DNA of 64,000 bases from Amyelois transitella (GCF_032362555.1 NC_083522.1:8534001-8598000); one strand, 5' to 3'; numbered from the stretch's first letter, positions 1 to 12,592 are shown. A program made the numbers and translations. The notes: a model not told the origin generated them from the sequence alone.

Positions 1-1820
1 ACCTTTAGTCGCCTTTTACGATATCCATAGGAAAGATAAGGGGTGGGTTATTTAAGGGTATTTTTCGGATTGGACGAGAAAGCAGGATTGAACCCCAGAA
101 CTACTCGTACCAATGGCATGGAGTCGAAACCAGTAAATGACTGCATGTAGGTATGTATATGATACGATTTTGATAATTAAGTTAAGTAATTTATTTTAAT
201 CAATGGGGAAAAAATAACTAAGTTCACATTAAATGGAAATACCTATAAAAATTCTTTTACTAATTACAAACTTCATATAATAGTATAATAGCAAGTCGAT
301 TTTATTTTTGCAGTCTTACAGAATATTTGAAATTATTGGAAATTGAGAGAATTGCGATTGTAGGCCTCTTAGGTACTGCAAAATCGTTAAAGTCCGTTAA
401 TGCCCCGGGTTCATCTAATTATTGTGTTATATTGTTGATATATGTTAAAGTTTTTTAGATTTCAACAAATCAGCTTAAAAGTGAAGCTTATACTCAAAAA
501 GTGTTTAACACTTGGTCGCTATTATCACGTTTTTTCCAACACTATATATTATCAAAAAAAAAAAATATGAAACACATTAGTATTTATGATGAATCGATTC
601 TTGAAGCAAATCTTAATATCACTGCACTATGTATTCAAATCCACGCAATCCACGAAACGCATCACTTTGATGTCGTGACAAGAATAGAGAGGTACCACTA
701 AACTTTAAACTTATAAAATAATACTAACGAATTTCATGGCTGATTTGATGTGTGCACTAAGGGAAGTAAAATTGTAATGTGCGAAACAGATGATCCACCT
801 CCATTTTATACCAACAATCTGTTCGATATTTGAATCTTATGAGTTCGGAATGCAACGCTCGATTTTTAAAACCCTTCACTTGAATTCTCGCCTCTATGAT
901 TCCTTATTCAAAGTTTATATATTATTTTTTAACGAAGCAAGGGAATTTAGTTTCATTGAATATTGAAAAAAAAATATATATAAATAAAGAAAAACATTTT
1001 TTTTAATAAGCAAGGATGTTGGGATATCAAATGATTAATATGAATAATAAAGATATTTAAAACATAATAGTACAAATTGAACTGGCAATAATTGTGGCAT
1101 TGAGAAGTACTAAGTCTCATTGATTATGTATGTGATCCATTTAAATGCCTTTTCGACTAATGACGTCCATTTTCTAAGATATCTTCTCGTAGTTTACTGT
1201 AATTATTGTAGCATCTAAATCAAGCCTTCAATTAATTGATCAAATAACTTATTTTTGATTTAATTGCAGTTTTGCAATTAAGGAGGCTGATTAATGTGTT
1301 AATTAATTTTAACATATGTTCAGATTATGATGCCTGTATTAGGAAAGGTCTTATTTTGATAACTGACAGGAAATGATTTTCTGAATTTACTCATTACTTC
1401 ATATTAATTTAACAATAATTGTGTTTGTAAACAAGTCGTTAACGGTCACTAAGGGATAGGCTTATACACTTAGGATTCTTCGTATAATAAATCGGAAAAA
1501 CTTTTTAACATTCTCCGAATCTCAATTCAATAACTAAGCCTTCTAGAGTGACCTTCAAAACTTATCACTGACACTGTCTGCCTCGTAAGGGATAAAGAAA
1601 TATGTGTGTTAAATTAGTAGACTTGTAGTAGGTGTATCATGTTATAAATTGCTCTAATACATCATGTGTAGAATTTATATTTCATTCAAATGAACATATT
1701 CACGAAAAGTCGTGAGTTTGCTCAAAAATTCAAACTATTTGTTACTGAGGCCACCACACGTGGATTTTTATGTTTTAATTAGTAATTTATTTGACTGCGA
1801 TATTACTACGAATCTAACAG
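1..1820. other. AT-rich stretch without a gene
   Basis: The first 55 bases are a minus SA fragment. The rest shows only short open frames with no recognised motif. Confidence 0.6.
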
Positions 1821-1837
1821 TGCAGTAAAGCTTTTTT

Positions 1838-2215
1838 CACGGGGTAGACAGAGCCAACAGTCTCGAAAAAACTGAAAGTCCTAATTCGGCTGGATGAAAG
1901 GAGATTCAGTGCCGTGTGGTTCCCGGCACCAATAAAAAAAAAAAGAATAGAACCACTCCATCTCGTTCCCATGGATGTCGTAAAAGGCGTCTAAGGGATA
2001 GGCTTATAAACTTGGGATTCTTCTTTTAGGCGATGGGCCAGTAACTTGCCACTATTTGAATCTCAATTCCATCATAAAGCAAATCAGCTGAACGTGGCCC
2101 ATCAGTCTTTTCAAGACGGTTAGCTCTGTTTACCCCGCAAGGGATATAGACGTGATTATATGTATGAAAGGAGATTCAGGCAATGACAGGTTGCTAGACC
2201 ATCGCCTTCTGGTAA
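1838..2215 (-). mobile_element. Older SA copy (-) interrupted by a younger SA copy
   Basis: Minus-strand SA text runs 1838-1909, is broken, and resumes at 2180 with GACAGGTTGCTAG. The break is occupied by the + copy at 1910-2163. Confidence 0.8.
1910..2163 (+). mobile_element. SA element with 16-base target-site duplication
   Basis: Complete 254-base copy. ATGAAAGGAGATTCAG occurs directly before it (1894-1909) and directly after it (2164-2179), so both ends are defined exactly: head TGCCGTGTGG, tail GATTATATGT. Confidence 0.93.
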
Positions 2216-2220
2216 TATTT

Positions 2221-2445
2221 TTTTTTTTATACGGGGCAAATTACACTGATTAAGTTAGCCTCGAAGTAAGTTCTAGACTTGTGTTACGAGATACTAACTC
2301 AACGATACTATAATTTATAATAAATACTTATATAGATAAACATCCAAGATCCAGGCCAATCAGAAAATGTTCTTTTCTCATCATACCCTGGCCGGGATTC
2401 GAACCGAAACAAGACAAGCGTACTACCGCTGCGCCACAGAGGCCG
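2221..2445 (-). mobile_element. TS tRNA-headed SINE, copy 1
   Basis: Reverse strand begins with a tRNA-like head (GTGGCGCAGCGGTAGTACG as A box) and ends in the CTCGTAACACAAGTC body and an A/T-rich tail. This copy has lost part of the box B region. Confidence 0.75.
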
Positions 2446-2864
2446 TCACTTATAGTCAATTATAGTTTAAGAAACCTATTATTCTGTTTTGAGTAAAATT
2501 TATTCACTCATCCTATTGCCTTTATATGCAGGTTTCCTCACGATGTTTTCCCTCACCTTCAAAATTGGTAAGCTGTTAAAAATAATGAACATAACTCAGA
2601 AATGAATCATTGGTAAATGCCGCCATGGAATGCCGCTAGGAATTTTTAACTTTTTTAATATAATAGGTAGGTACTATTTTAACGTGCGAGGTTCTATGGC
2701 TTCTTCTTCTTCCTCCTGGCGTTAGTTACGGTTATAATTTTTCATCTTCTGCGCATGCGCATTGGAAGCGGTTGTAGTAGATATAATTAGATTTAAGTGA
2801 TGCGACGTCAGTAAGTGGTACCTTGATTCTAATTTTGAAAATAAATCTATTCTTTTCTTCTCTG

Positions 2865-2945
2865 GAGAGGAGCCCGGAGTGCGCTTTTGGCCATTATAAC
2901 CCTGGATTGGTTTGGTTGCATTGATTGGGTGAGTCAGATTTTTCA
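2865..2945 (-). mobile_element. CS SINE tail fragment
   Basis: Reverse strand carries the TCTGACTCACCCAATC and CTCCTCTCCAGAG blocks seen at the 3' end of CS copies. Confidence 0.5.
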
Positions 2946-2983
2946 AACTCTCTAGTTTATGACCACGTATTTCTTAACTAAAA

Positions 2984-3247
2984 TCTATACTAATATAATA
3001 TAAAGTTAAAGAGTTTGTTTGTTTGAACGCGCTAAGCTCAGGAACTGCTGGTTCAAATTAAAAAATTCTTTTTGTGTTAAATACACCATTTAGCGATGAA
3101 GGCTTAAGGCTTTATAACATCACGCTGCAACTATTAGGAGCGAAGAAATAATGGAAAATGTGAAAAAAAAACGGAGGAAATTATTCAGCCTTGAGGGCTT
3201 CAATGATGCCCAAAAAAAAAGCGGACGAAGTCGCGAACACAGCTAGT
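2984..3247 (+). mobile_element. HEL1 Helitron-like element
   Basis: Begins TCTATACTAATATAATATAA, contains the GAACGCGCTAAGCTCAGGAA block, and ends with a GCGGACGAAGTCGCG hairpin followed by CTAGT. No transposase. Confidence 0.75.
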
Positions 3248-3463
3248 AACGTATAAATTATATCTAACATATAACTGAATTAGCAGTTTTGCAATATATA
3301 TTTGATTAGGGAAAGGTCTTAGTTTCACATATGGTCATTTTAAGGTCTGGGGTCACTAATGATATAAATGATAAATCGATGTTGCCTTTCACAAATATTG
3401 AATTACATGATTGTTTTATCAATTATGTTAAATGTGTGACGATTTGTTTATATAACATGACAT

Positions 3464-3674
3464 GTGCCGTATGGTTTCCGGCACTATAGTATAGGACCAT
3501 ATTTTTCCCATGTATGTCGTAAAACGCGACTAAAGGCCATTAAACTTGGGTTCTTTTTGTAGGCGAGTAACATGCCCCTATTTGAATTTCAATTCTATCA
3601 ATAAGCCACATTTTCAAGACTTTTGGCTCTGTCTAGTCCGCAAGGGATATAACGTGGTATTTTATGTATGTATG
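3464..3674 (+). mobile_element. SA copy, diverged
   Basis: Head GTGCCGTATGGTTTCCGGCA to tail TATGTATGTATGG, with internal losses. Confidence 0.75.
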
Positions 3675-3867
3675 GAACGTGGCATGACCAGCGGCCTGCC
3701 ATGGCTTTTGTCTCAATAAAATTCTTGCATATAACGTAGGTAAGTAAGTAATTATCATACTCTTTAACAGAATTACACTTGCGTCTGAATCATATTATAT
3801 ATTTCCGGTATTATAAGTATAGTTAGAAGAATATCGTTAAACCTTTAAATAAATAATAAATAATTAT

Positions 3868-4095
3868 ATACGGGACAAATTACACAGATTGAGTTAGCCT
3901 CGAGGTAAGTTCGAGACTTGTGTTACGAGATACTAACTCAAAGGTACTATATTTAAAAATAAATACTTATATAGATCAAGACCCAGGCCAATCAGAAAAA
4001 GTTCTTTTTTCATCATGCCCTGACCGGTATTCGAACTCGGGACCTCCGGTGCCACAGACGAGCGTACTACCGCTGCGCCACAGAGGCCGTCAAAC
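3868..4095 (-). mobile_element. TS tRNA-headed SINE, copy 2
   Basis: Reverse strand: GTGGCGCAGCGGTAGTACG (A box) and a GGTCCCGAGTTCGAATACC-like B box, then the conserved body to the CCCGTATATAATTA tail. Confidence 0.85.
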
Positions 4096-4236
4096 CCTTG
4101 CAGTTATAAAGTGACAAGAATTACTGTATGCTCTATTTTAATTCATACTATATTATACTTATAACATTAGGTTAAGAATTAATCAAAGCAGTCATTAATG
4201 TTAATTTACCTACGTAAACATAACTTTTGTGTACCT

Positions 4237-4411
4237 AATCATAAAATTCAAAAATTCAAAATTTTTTATTCATTATTATAGGATATTATTATATCGCTTA
4301 ATAATTGTCGTATGGTTTAACAACTTGGTTGACGTCAAATATATTACTTAAAAACTAAGTTTACTGCCGCTTCCAAGGCGTCAGTGCAGAAGAAGCGGTA
4401 ACAAACTGCAT
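4237..4411 (-). mobile_element. LT2 LINE-type 3' end
   Basis: Reverse strand: ACCGCTTCTTCTGCACTGAC, GCCTTGGAAGCGGC, TTGACGTCAACC, then TTGAATTTT tail repeats. Near-identical copies lie at 16837 and 38866. Confidence 0.8.
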
Positions 4412-4478
4412 AATGAATGCAATTGATAAACTCCGTAACTGTCAATAAAAATATCGATACCGTTTTTTTAAATACCTA

Positions 4479-4652
4479 CATACAAATCACGTCTTTATCC
4501 CTTGCTGGGTAGACAGAGCCAACAGTTTTAAAAAGACTAATAGGCTACGTTCAGCTGTTTGGCTTAATCATAGAATCGTGATTCAAATTAGTAGTGACAG
4601 GTTGCTAGTCCATCGCCAAAAAGAAGAATCCCAAGTTTATAAGCCTATAGTT
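4479..4652 (-). mobile_element. SA copy, 5' truncated
   Basis: Tail ACATACAAATCACG to TATAAGCC; the head is missing, as expected of target-primed insertion. Confidence 0.75.
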
Positions 4653-4937
4653 ATGTGAAAGCATCAATTCTTAGGACCAATATTTCCAATAAATATTTTT
4701 GTATTTCAACATTATATTTATATATATATATATGTATACCTCACTAGGTAATGTGTTAATTGCGCGAAGTCTAGAACTAATGCTATTTAATGATAAATAA
4801 TTGGTTTCCGTAAAAATAAATAATAATTGGGAACAATATATAAACTTTATACAACAATGGAAAAATATTACAGTAGGTACAAATATAAAACAAAATGATA
4901 TCTTGTATTTGTTGTAAAATTGATTTCGTGTAAAATT

Positions 4938-5190
4938 CTGACTCACCCAATCCAGGATCCATGGTCAAAGATTGACCCCGGGTTCTCCTCTTCAGAGTGG
5001 GGAGGATGCACCGGAACTTAAGCCAGAAGGGAGACCTACAAGGCTAATACAAAAAAAGCTTTGGTGGTTTAGAAGTTAGAGTGTCCGACTTAGGTAAGAC
5101 AAAATTTTACTAAAAAATAACAGAACAGGCGTCTGACTGACTCCCGTCTGACCTCCGCAACCTTTGCAGGGGAACCTTAACCGAATTGGA
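4938..5190. mobile_element. CS SINE fragments, rearranged
   Basis: A + tail (CAATCCAGGATCCATGGTCA, to 5050), a + head-like piece near 5058 (TGGTGGTTTAGAAGTTAGAG) and a minus piece at 5128-5190 (CTGACCTCCGCAACC) are juxtaposed. Confidence 0.55.
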
Positions 5191-5481
5191 TCTTTGTAGA
5201 TACTAAATTTATTGCATTTATTACTAACATACCTTCCCATGCTATTCATAAGCTCACTAAATAAGAAGCTTATAATACAATGACATATATAAATTACACA
5301 GCCTTGATTCTCAATACGTATATCCGATTATAACTTTAAAAATATCTATGGTATTGTGCATAAGAATTCAGCATCAATTGAAATGAAACCTACTTCCGAC
5401 ATAAAACCTTCCATAGACTGGTCCATTTATTTATTTACTAAATTAAATATCATGTATTTATACATTATTCATTCATTTATT

Positions 5482-5700
5482 CATATACTCACGTCAATAT
5501 CCCTTGCTATTTATTCATATAGTGGCTGTGTTTACCCCACTACGCGGCCACGTTCAGCTGTTAGGCATAATGATAGAATTGAGATTTAAATAGTAACAGA
5601 TTGCTAACCCGTCGCCTAAAACATGAATCCCAAGTTTATAAATCTATCCCTTAGTCGCCTTTTAGGACATCCATGGGAAAGAAATGGAGTGGTTTTATTC
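5482..5700 (-). mobile_element. SA copy, internally damaged
   Basis: Tail at 5482 and CCATGGGAAAGAAATGGAGT at the head side; middle altered by small duplications. Confidence 0.65.
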
Positions 5701-6264
5701 TACCACATTATCGCAAATTACAATATCGCCCTAATGTTTTTTTGTCGAACGCAATAGTGTAAAAATCTGTGTTGAAGATTCTCTACCCAAAAAAAACCCC
5801 AGGAGTAATACAGTTTATATAATTAATTACAGAATAAATACAGGCCACCATATTACGTACTACTGAAGTAGAGAGCAGAAGCAATTAAACTATTATTAAA
5901 AAAAAAGATCTTATTACCATCAATATGATAAATTTCTTAATGTATCAGCTTTTTAGTATTCATTTAACATAGATTTACTATAATTGCGGACAGACTTAAA
6001 ACAACGGACATGACAAGGGTTACTTCTTGACTTCGGAACCCTAAAAGGTTGTCATTAACTCTATCAAACACTAAAACTAATTTGACGGATTGTTAAAAAG
6101 GCGTAGGTCAAGCTATAAATCTCTTTCACACAAATCAGTGTCGAGATAATAGTTCGCATTGGATACACTCGTTACATAAGTTTTTGTCCACAGAACAAAA
6201 TATTGTGGGTGTGACGGTTGGTCAAAGCTTTGTGGTGACCATTATTGTGATTTATAGACAAAAT
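5701..6264. other. Gene-free AT-rich spacer
   Basis: No open frame with recognisable motifs and no repeat family recognised. Confidence 0.5.
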
Positions 6265-6275
6265 ATGTTCATTAT

Positions 6276-6430
6276 TTTGAGCTGCGCCCGCGACTTCGTC
6301 CACGTGGAATAGTTAATTTGGGCATCATTGAATCGTTTTTTTTTCACATTTTCATTATTTCTTTGCTCCTTATAGTTGCAGCGTGATGTTATACAGCCTT
6401 CCTCGATAAACGGTCTATTCAACGCAACGT
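6276..6430 (-). mobile_element. HEL1 fragment
   Basis: GCGCCCGCGACTTCGTCCAC, GGGCATCATTGAA, TTGCAGCGTGATGTTATA in the usual order; the far end is lost. Confidence 0.65.
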
Positions 6431-6800
6431 CTGCGAGGCTGACTGTGAAAATTATTCCCTTTTCGAAAAGTAAAAATATTATCAGCAAAAGACATTTCAA
6501 GACACAAACAAGTAACATTTAAAAACAAATTATATTGCCGAGTTTATTTGCTAAGTTACAAAAACAACATTTTGCAGCAATTAATTTTTTTTCAAATTTA
6601 TAGTGCAACCAACTGACCTTATGCAGTGCGATAATAAATATATAAAATTATCGTGACTCGTCGTGTGTTGTCACATCCTGAACTTGCAATCTGTTTTTGG
6701 GAAATAAGTACTTAAATAAAATTACGCCTCTTTTTTGGAGGCATGCAAATGTATGCAAATGTATTACGAATGTTTAGAAGAAGATAAATTATTATATTCT

Positions 6801-6851
6801 CAAGAAGAGATTTAAGAATTAGGCTAAACCTAATTCGTAAATCTCTTCTTG
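6801..6851. repeat. Snap-back hairpin, 23-bp stem, 5-base loop
   Basis: Left arm 6801-6823 and right arm 6829-6851 are reverse complements with one mismatch; loop CTAAA. Confidence 0.9.
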
Positions 6852-6879
6852 TCTTAGAATAAGGGACGTATAAATATTA

Positions 6880-7750
6880 GGTATGTATAATTCAAGAAGG
6901 GCCAAGCATTTTTTTTTTGTGAAAATATCGTTATTTGTATATGTGAAAAAACCCATGTAAAATATTTCAAAATCACACCACAAAAGATTTTATGTTTTAT
7001 TTAATTTATGTGTATATCTTGTATTTTTTTTCCATCGACGTCAATATATTTAAATTAGAGTAAAATTTAAAAAAAAAATAATTAAATTCGAATTTAGTTT
7101 TTATTATAAAAAAATTAAGACTTATGTTTACTTATTTTATTTTAATTACTTGAGAAAAATCTTTTGTGGTGTGACTTTTTTCAATATTTAAAGCCATAAT
7201 TTAAATATCTCTCTGTTACACTCGTGTTGAAATCATATGTCTAGATAAAATCCTCTCTAAAATATAATTGGGTGCATTGTTACGAAACTGTCGTTAGTTT
7301 TTGCACACATTTATTCCTGACCTTGTACAGTTTTACGTGACAATAAACGTGGTTACATTTTTACACGTATCTTGAGTTAATTAATTATAAAAAGATTATC
7401 ATGAAAACTAAGATAACCTTTGTAACATACATCCAGTTGAAGTTAACGATTTATTTAAATCACTCAGAGTAAGAGATTTATAAATCCGTAATACCTACAT
7501 CTTTAAATCTTCATGCTTATCTGAAAGCCTATGAAATTGCAAATGAAAAAACAGAAGATTGAAAGATGTATATCAGATGATCCCGTCCGTCCCGTAGAAC
7601 TATATTAATCTAATCTTGGTAAAACTTCTCTGCAATAATTGAGGATTTAAGACGGACTTTGGAGTCAATTCCGGTAAAAACTTGACTTATTCAATTCAGG
7701 ATACCAATAGTGATCATGAACGGATACTGAGCTAATCTCCAGAGAGCTCA
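6880..7750. other. AT-rich spacer without gene
   Basis: Long A/T runs. TTTTGTGGTGTGA occurs at 7161 and its approximate complement CACACCACAAAAG at 6974, about 190 bases apart; nothing else was recognised. Confidence 0.5.
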
Positions 7751-7777
7751 GGATTACGACGACGACGAGAGAGACAG

Positions 7778-7945
7778 ACGACTAAGGGATAGGGTTATAA
7801 ACTTGGGATTCCTTTTTTAGGCGATAGGCCAACAACCTGTCGCTATTTGTATCTAAAGTCCATCTTTAAGCCATACATTTAAACGTGGCCTTTCAGTTTG
7901 CGAGACTTTTTATGACATTCATGGGAAAGATATAGTTATTATAAT
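7778..7945 (+). mobile_element. SA fragment
   Basis: GACTAAGGGATAGG to TTTCAGTTTG, then a misplaced head-side piece (CATGGGAAAGATAT). Confidence 0.55.
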
Positions 7946-8287
7946 TAGATCCAAATATAAAATAAGCAACGCATCGGAAGTTACAAAACGGATAATTATT
8001 ATGTTATTAACATTGAAGATTGATTTCTAAATTTATTAATAACCAAAATATATTACGGCGAATGATAATTACGTACTGGACGCCAATAAATATTGAGTGT
8101 GTTTTTTATAATGAAATTTCATTCTCAACAACAACTTTCAAAGAAAATTTCATTTGTGTCATTGAAATAAATGTTTTAGCGCTATGTTCAGCTTTTGTGG
8201 CTTTAAGGTTCAATCCGGTCTCTTTTGAGTCCCGGGCACCACACGGCACGGGTAAAAGATAGAATTACGAGTATTATTGTAGTATTT

Positions 8288-8655
8288 CGTGAGCATTGGT
8301 GGTCAAATCGGTAAGGTTAGAATGCGTGATGCGCAGAAAGGCACAGGTTCAAATCCCATCTCGGCCATGAACCATTAACTTTTTTCAAAGTTATGTACAT
8401 TAGTTTGAATACTAACCGATGTTTTTACGGTGAGGGAAAACATCGTGGGGAAACTTGCACGTTTATGCTACTAGATGTGTAACCATGACTCCAAAACGGG
8501 TTAGGTTTACCTGAAAAAGTTGCGGAGGTCAGATGGAAGTCGCTTCGTGTATAAACCTGACTCTCCAATCTAGGATCCATAGTCAAAAGCATACCCAGAG
8601 AGGTGAGGTTGCAATCGGTACTAAAGCCAGGAGGAAAAATAGGTTAATTTAATAA
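8288..8655 (+). mobile_element. CS SINE, longest copy
   Basis: tRNA-like head with GGTGGTCAAATCGGTAAGG and a B box GGTTCAAATCCC; body ACTAACCGATGTTTTTACGG and GTTGCGGAGGTCAGATGG; tail ATCTAGGATCCATAGTCAAA ending near AGCCAGGAGGAA. It serves as reference for the other CS pieces. Confidence 0.8.
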
Positions 8656-8972
8656 GAGCACAAGATATTTATTTTGTGCAAAAGTTAAGATTAGTTACCT
8701 AATAGTTATGAAAGGAATCTTTGTTATATTATGTGTGAGATTGACAGCTGAGGTGTGAAGTGTTGAAATTATTGATGGAAAATGAATGATGTTAGTAGGC
8801 GTCAATAAACATTGGTATCATAAATAACTATTCTTCTGTTCACGATTTCATATAAGAGCATTTCATAGCCATAAGAAATACTGGGCCAATGTTAAAATCA
8901 GATTGATAATCTTTAACTTAAAAAGTCACATATAGCATCGTAAAATCCGTGATACGATCGAAAATATTGCAC

Positions 8973-9122
8973 ACTAGCTGTGCTCGCGACTTCGTCCGCG
9001 TGGAATAGTTATTTAGGGCATCATTGAAGCCCTCAATGATGAATAATTTTCTCACATTTCCATTATTTCTTCGCTCCTAATAGTTGCAGCGAGATATTAT
9101 ATAGCCTTAAGCCTTTTAGCCT
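8973..9122 (-). mobile_element. HEL1, truncated
   Basis: Starts ACTAGCTGTGCTCGCGACTT (the 3' end in reverse) and stops after the GTTGCAGCGAGATATTATA block. Confidence 0.7.
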
Positions 9123-9199
9123 TTAAGATTGATAGGGTTCCATGCGGACTGTTGGCTTTGTCTTCCCCGTAAGAGATGAAAAGTGATTATATGTATTTT

Positions 9200-9700
9200 C
9201 GAATACTAAGAGATTTAATTTATACGTGTACTAAAATAATCGAAAATAGTCTAAATTCAAAACCTGCAACAAATGTACCCAACATTACGACTCGTCACGA
9301 CACAAATTGTCACACAAGATTCGTGTCAAAATGAGCACAGTCCCATTGTTAATTCCATTTACTATGCCAAGTCACCAAATTATCATTTAGATCAAATTCT
9401 ACTTTAAAATCATCACCCAAAGTTGAATTTTCATCTTCATAATTCAGTACCAAGTCAAAATTCTGTTTTTTTGCAGAATTACACCTTGTTATTTAAAGAT
9501 TTGGGTTTATTATTGTTCGGATCTGATGAAAAAGATGGTATTTAGATAAGAAATAGAGCAAATACCTTAGTTTGGCTGGCACAGGTTCACGATTTGGTGG
9601 TTAGAAATTACCTACGTGCTTTTAAAGAGCAATGATTGAAAGTTTCATATTCATTGGTGTGTCTTTTTGGCCTTTGAATTAATTTAATTCACAATCAGGT
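9200..9700. other. Gene-free spacer
   Basis: No recognisable coding or repeat signal. Confidence 0.5.
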
Positions 9701-9710
9701 CAGGCGAGTG

Positions 9711-9969
9711 TGTCGTGTGCTTCCCGGAACCAATACAAAAAACAATAGGACCACTCCATCTCATTCCCATGGATGTCGTAAAAGGCGACTAAGGGATATA
9801 CTTACAAACTTGGGATTTTTTTTTAGGCGATGGGTTAGCAACCTGTCTCTATTTGAATCTCAATCATTAAGCTAAATAGCTGAACGTGGCCATGCAGTCT
9901 TTTCAAGACTATTGGCTCTGTTTACCCCGCAAGGGATATAGACGTGACCATATGTTTGTATGTATGTAT
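9711..9969 (+). mobile_element. SA copy, near full length
   Basis: TGTCGTGTGCTTCCCGGAAC head, TATGTTTGTATGTATGTATC tail. Confidence 0.85.
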
Positions 9970-10850
9970 CAGGTGAGATAGAAGACAAATGTTTGATTCA
10001 ATATTGAATTTAAAAAAAATCTCGTGTAAGATGAACCGAATTTCCGTTATTTAAGAACTTTGTAATGTAGGTACATAATGTAATCGCTGTTGATTTTGAT
10101 AATAAAATAGAAAAAAGAAAAAAAAAAGAAAAAAAAGTTTGTGCGGTGCTAATTCGTGAATGAATTTTTTTTGTTTAAATCTGTTTAATATTATTTTATT
10201 AATGTTCTCCGCCTCCAATATTCAGATATAACAACAACCTTTGAACAAGTAAAGTTTCTATTGGTTACTTAAATACTATTATGTGTAAATCCGCATAAAA
10301 AAATAACATAGAAAGTCTGTTATAATATAAAGATGACAGTTATCCTATTATCTGTCTTAGACATTTTAAATAAAGCTTTCGACGTCAATCGTTCGTTTAA
10401 ATACTTACTAGTAATCTTATAATACTAATCACAATCAATACAAATAGTGAACGAAAGAAATTACCAAATAGAATTACTTAATCTGATGATGTGTGGATTT
10501 AAAAAATAATATAATAAAAGCTACCGCAATATTAAGTGTACCGTTAAAAGTTCTGTTGCAATAATATAAATAGGTAATATGATTGAAATTTATTTTATTA
10601 TGCGCTGTACTTGACTATTGAACCTTGACCGTGAGTGGTCCAAGTTATAAGAAAGAGTGATTGTTAATATAATCTTGGGACAGACAAAATTTCTAGCTAA
10701 GCTATGTTAAACTGATGTTTAAGCTATACTATATATATCGTATTACGAGTATGTATTGTAAAATTTAATCAAAATACAGAAAGTAGTTTCAGTCAAACGT
10801 TACCAAAGAAAGAGAAACAATTATAGTAAACATAATCGAACATATATACA
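9970..10850. other. Gene-free AT-rich spacer
   Basis: Short A-rich tract at about 10105-10140; otherwise nothing recognised. Confidence 0.5.
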
Positions 10851-10854
10851 TAGG

Positions 10855-10970
10855 TACATAAAATCACGCCTTTTCCTCGAATGGGTTTGGAAAGACTACA
10901 TCTTTCCACTTGTCACGATCTCTGCATACTTCTTTCGCATCATTTCATTAATGTAGTACACTTTTTTTTT
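10855..10970 (-). mobile_element. L LINE 3' tail fragment
   Basis: CATAAAATCACGCC, then CTTTCCACTTGTCACGATCT, the reverse of the (D/I)[15 protein letters not shown] coding end. Confidence 0.7.
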
Positions 10971-11750
10971 TAATTAAGCGAATGAATTGTTAGCAATGAA
11001 AACTATTCAGGTATTATTTTTTTTAAAAATTAAATCCATTCGCTACAAAAATCGCTAAACGCTCATGGATTTCAGTGACAATAAACATCTAATTAGAAGT
11101 CTGCATCATTACACTAATGCGGCCAAAATTGAATAAAAGTAGTTGATTCGTTGAAGCATTAGCCAATCAGGAAGCAGATGATTAGCACATTTTTGTTGTA
11201 GCATTGTAGTATTGAACTTACTGAATAATATTGTTATCAAAAGAAAAATGTTGTATGGTTGTAAACAATATAATAATATAATGACTATGGATTCGAATTC
11301 TGAATATGATGCCATTCAAGAAATAAATTTCAATAAGTGGATTCTTTTTTTTAATATAACTTTCTATTTTCTAATAAAGATTTCATATGGTAAGCAAACT
11401 AAATTTTCTATTTATTAAAAAAAATACGGACTACATTATTAGTAGTAGTGAAAAACAATATCACGTCTTAAAAATTTAAAATTCAGATTAAAATAAGAAA
11501 ATATCACATATTCTAATAAAATAAACTTATTAAATAAAAAAACCAAATTAATTTTTTACACCAATCTATTCATGAGTCATAAATGGTAATGGAATTTGAA
11601 CCACATACTACATATTATGTTAATTGAACCGTAAATCGGAAAGGTCAATGCTACCATTTTAGCAAAAGCAACAAAATTGACTAATTAATCAAACTCGCGC
11701 ATCAATATTTTGATGATTTAAGTTACTGTAAAAGGAATGGTCTTGTGATT
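10971..11750. other. Gene-free AT-rich spacer
   Basis: Overlapping short open frames at 11109-11418 on both strands have AT-driven composition and no motif. Confidence 0.5.
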
Positions 11751-11756
11751 ATGTAC

Positions 11757-11885
11757 ATAAATCACGTCTTTCGTCGTTTACGGGGTAGACAGAGTTAAAA
11801 GTTTCGAGACTGTTGGCTCTGTCTACCCTGCAAGGGTTATAGACATGATTTTATGTATGTATGTTAATAAATAAGTATGTATGTA
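11757..11885. repeat. Inverted pair of SA 3' ends
   Basis: A minus tail (GGGGTAGACAGAG) is followed at once by a plus tail (CTCTGTCTACCC), forming a palindrome about 90 bases across. Confidence 0.65.
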
Positions 11886-11888
11886 TGT

Positions 11889-12020
11889 ATCGTGTGGTAC
11901 CCGACACCAATAGAAAAAAGAATAGGACCTCTATCTTTTCCCCATGGGTGTCGAAAAAGGCGACTAAGGAATAGGTGATTTGCTAGCATCCTATCACTAT
12001 TTGATTTTCAAATCTATCAT
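11889..12020 (+). mobile_element. SA copy, 3' part missing
   Basis: CGTGTGGTACCCGACACC head; ends after TATCATCAAGC. Confidence 0.7.
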
Positions 12021-12189
12021 CAAGCATCTGTAAACGAATGAATATTTTTAAACTTCCATCCCTGGAATGGTTATATTTTGTAAGCAGTGCCATCTATTCA
12101 GACACTCTGACATTATTATCAAGTATAGTACATAGTTATAGATAATTATCCGAGATGGCGCTAGCAGTTCTGAAAGTCATGTTGTTCTT

Positions 12190-12415
12190 ACATACATATG
12201 ATCACGGCTGTATCCCTTGCGGGGTAGACAGAGCCAACAATCTTGAAAAGATTGAAAGGCCACGGTACAGCTTTTGACTTTATGATAGAATCGAGATTCA
12301 AATAGTGACAGGGTGCTAGCTCATCGCCTGCTAGAGGAATCCCAAGTTTATAAGCGTATCTCTTAGTCACCTTTTACGACATCCATGGAGAAGACATGGA
12401 GTGGTCCAATTCTTA
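12190..12415 (-). mobile_element. SA copy, lacking the last head bases
   Basis: CATACATATGATCACGGC to GATGGAGTGG-like GACATGGAGTGGTCC. Confidence 0.8.
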
Positions 12416-12515
12416 AATGCTAGACACATTTTTAATTTTAAACAGTTTAAATACGAGTGAGTTTCTTATATGGACACTTAACTTATCCTGATGGAGTTAT
12501 CTTATCACCTATTCC

Positions 12516-12592
12516 TTAGTCGCCTTTTGCGACACTCATGGGAAACATAGTGGTCCTATTCTATTTCTATTGGTGTCGGGTACCACGCCTTG
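12516..12592 (-). mobile_element. SA head fragment
   Basis: CTTAGTCGCCTTTTGCGACA to GGTGTCGGGTACCACG. Confidence 0.7.

Noticed and set aside
8288-8370. tRNA gene on the + strand
   Set aside because: A B box is present, but no proper anticodon arm or acceptor stem was seen and the text continues into the CS body.
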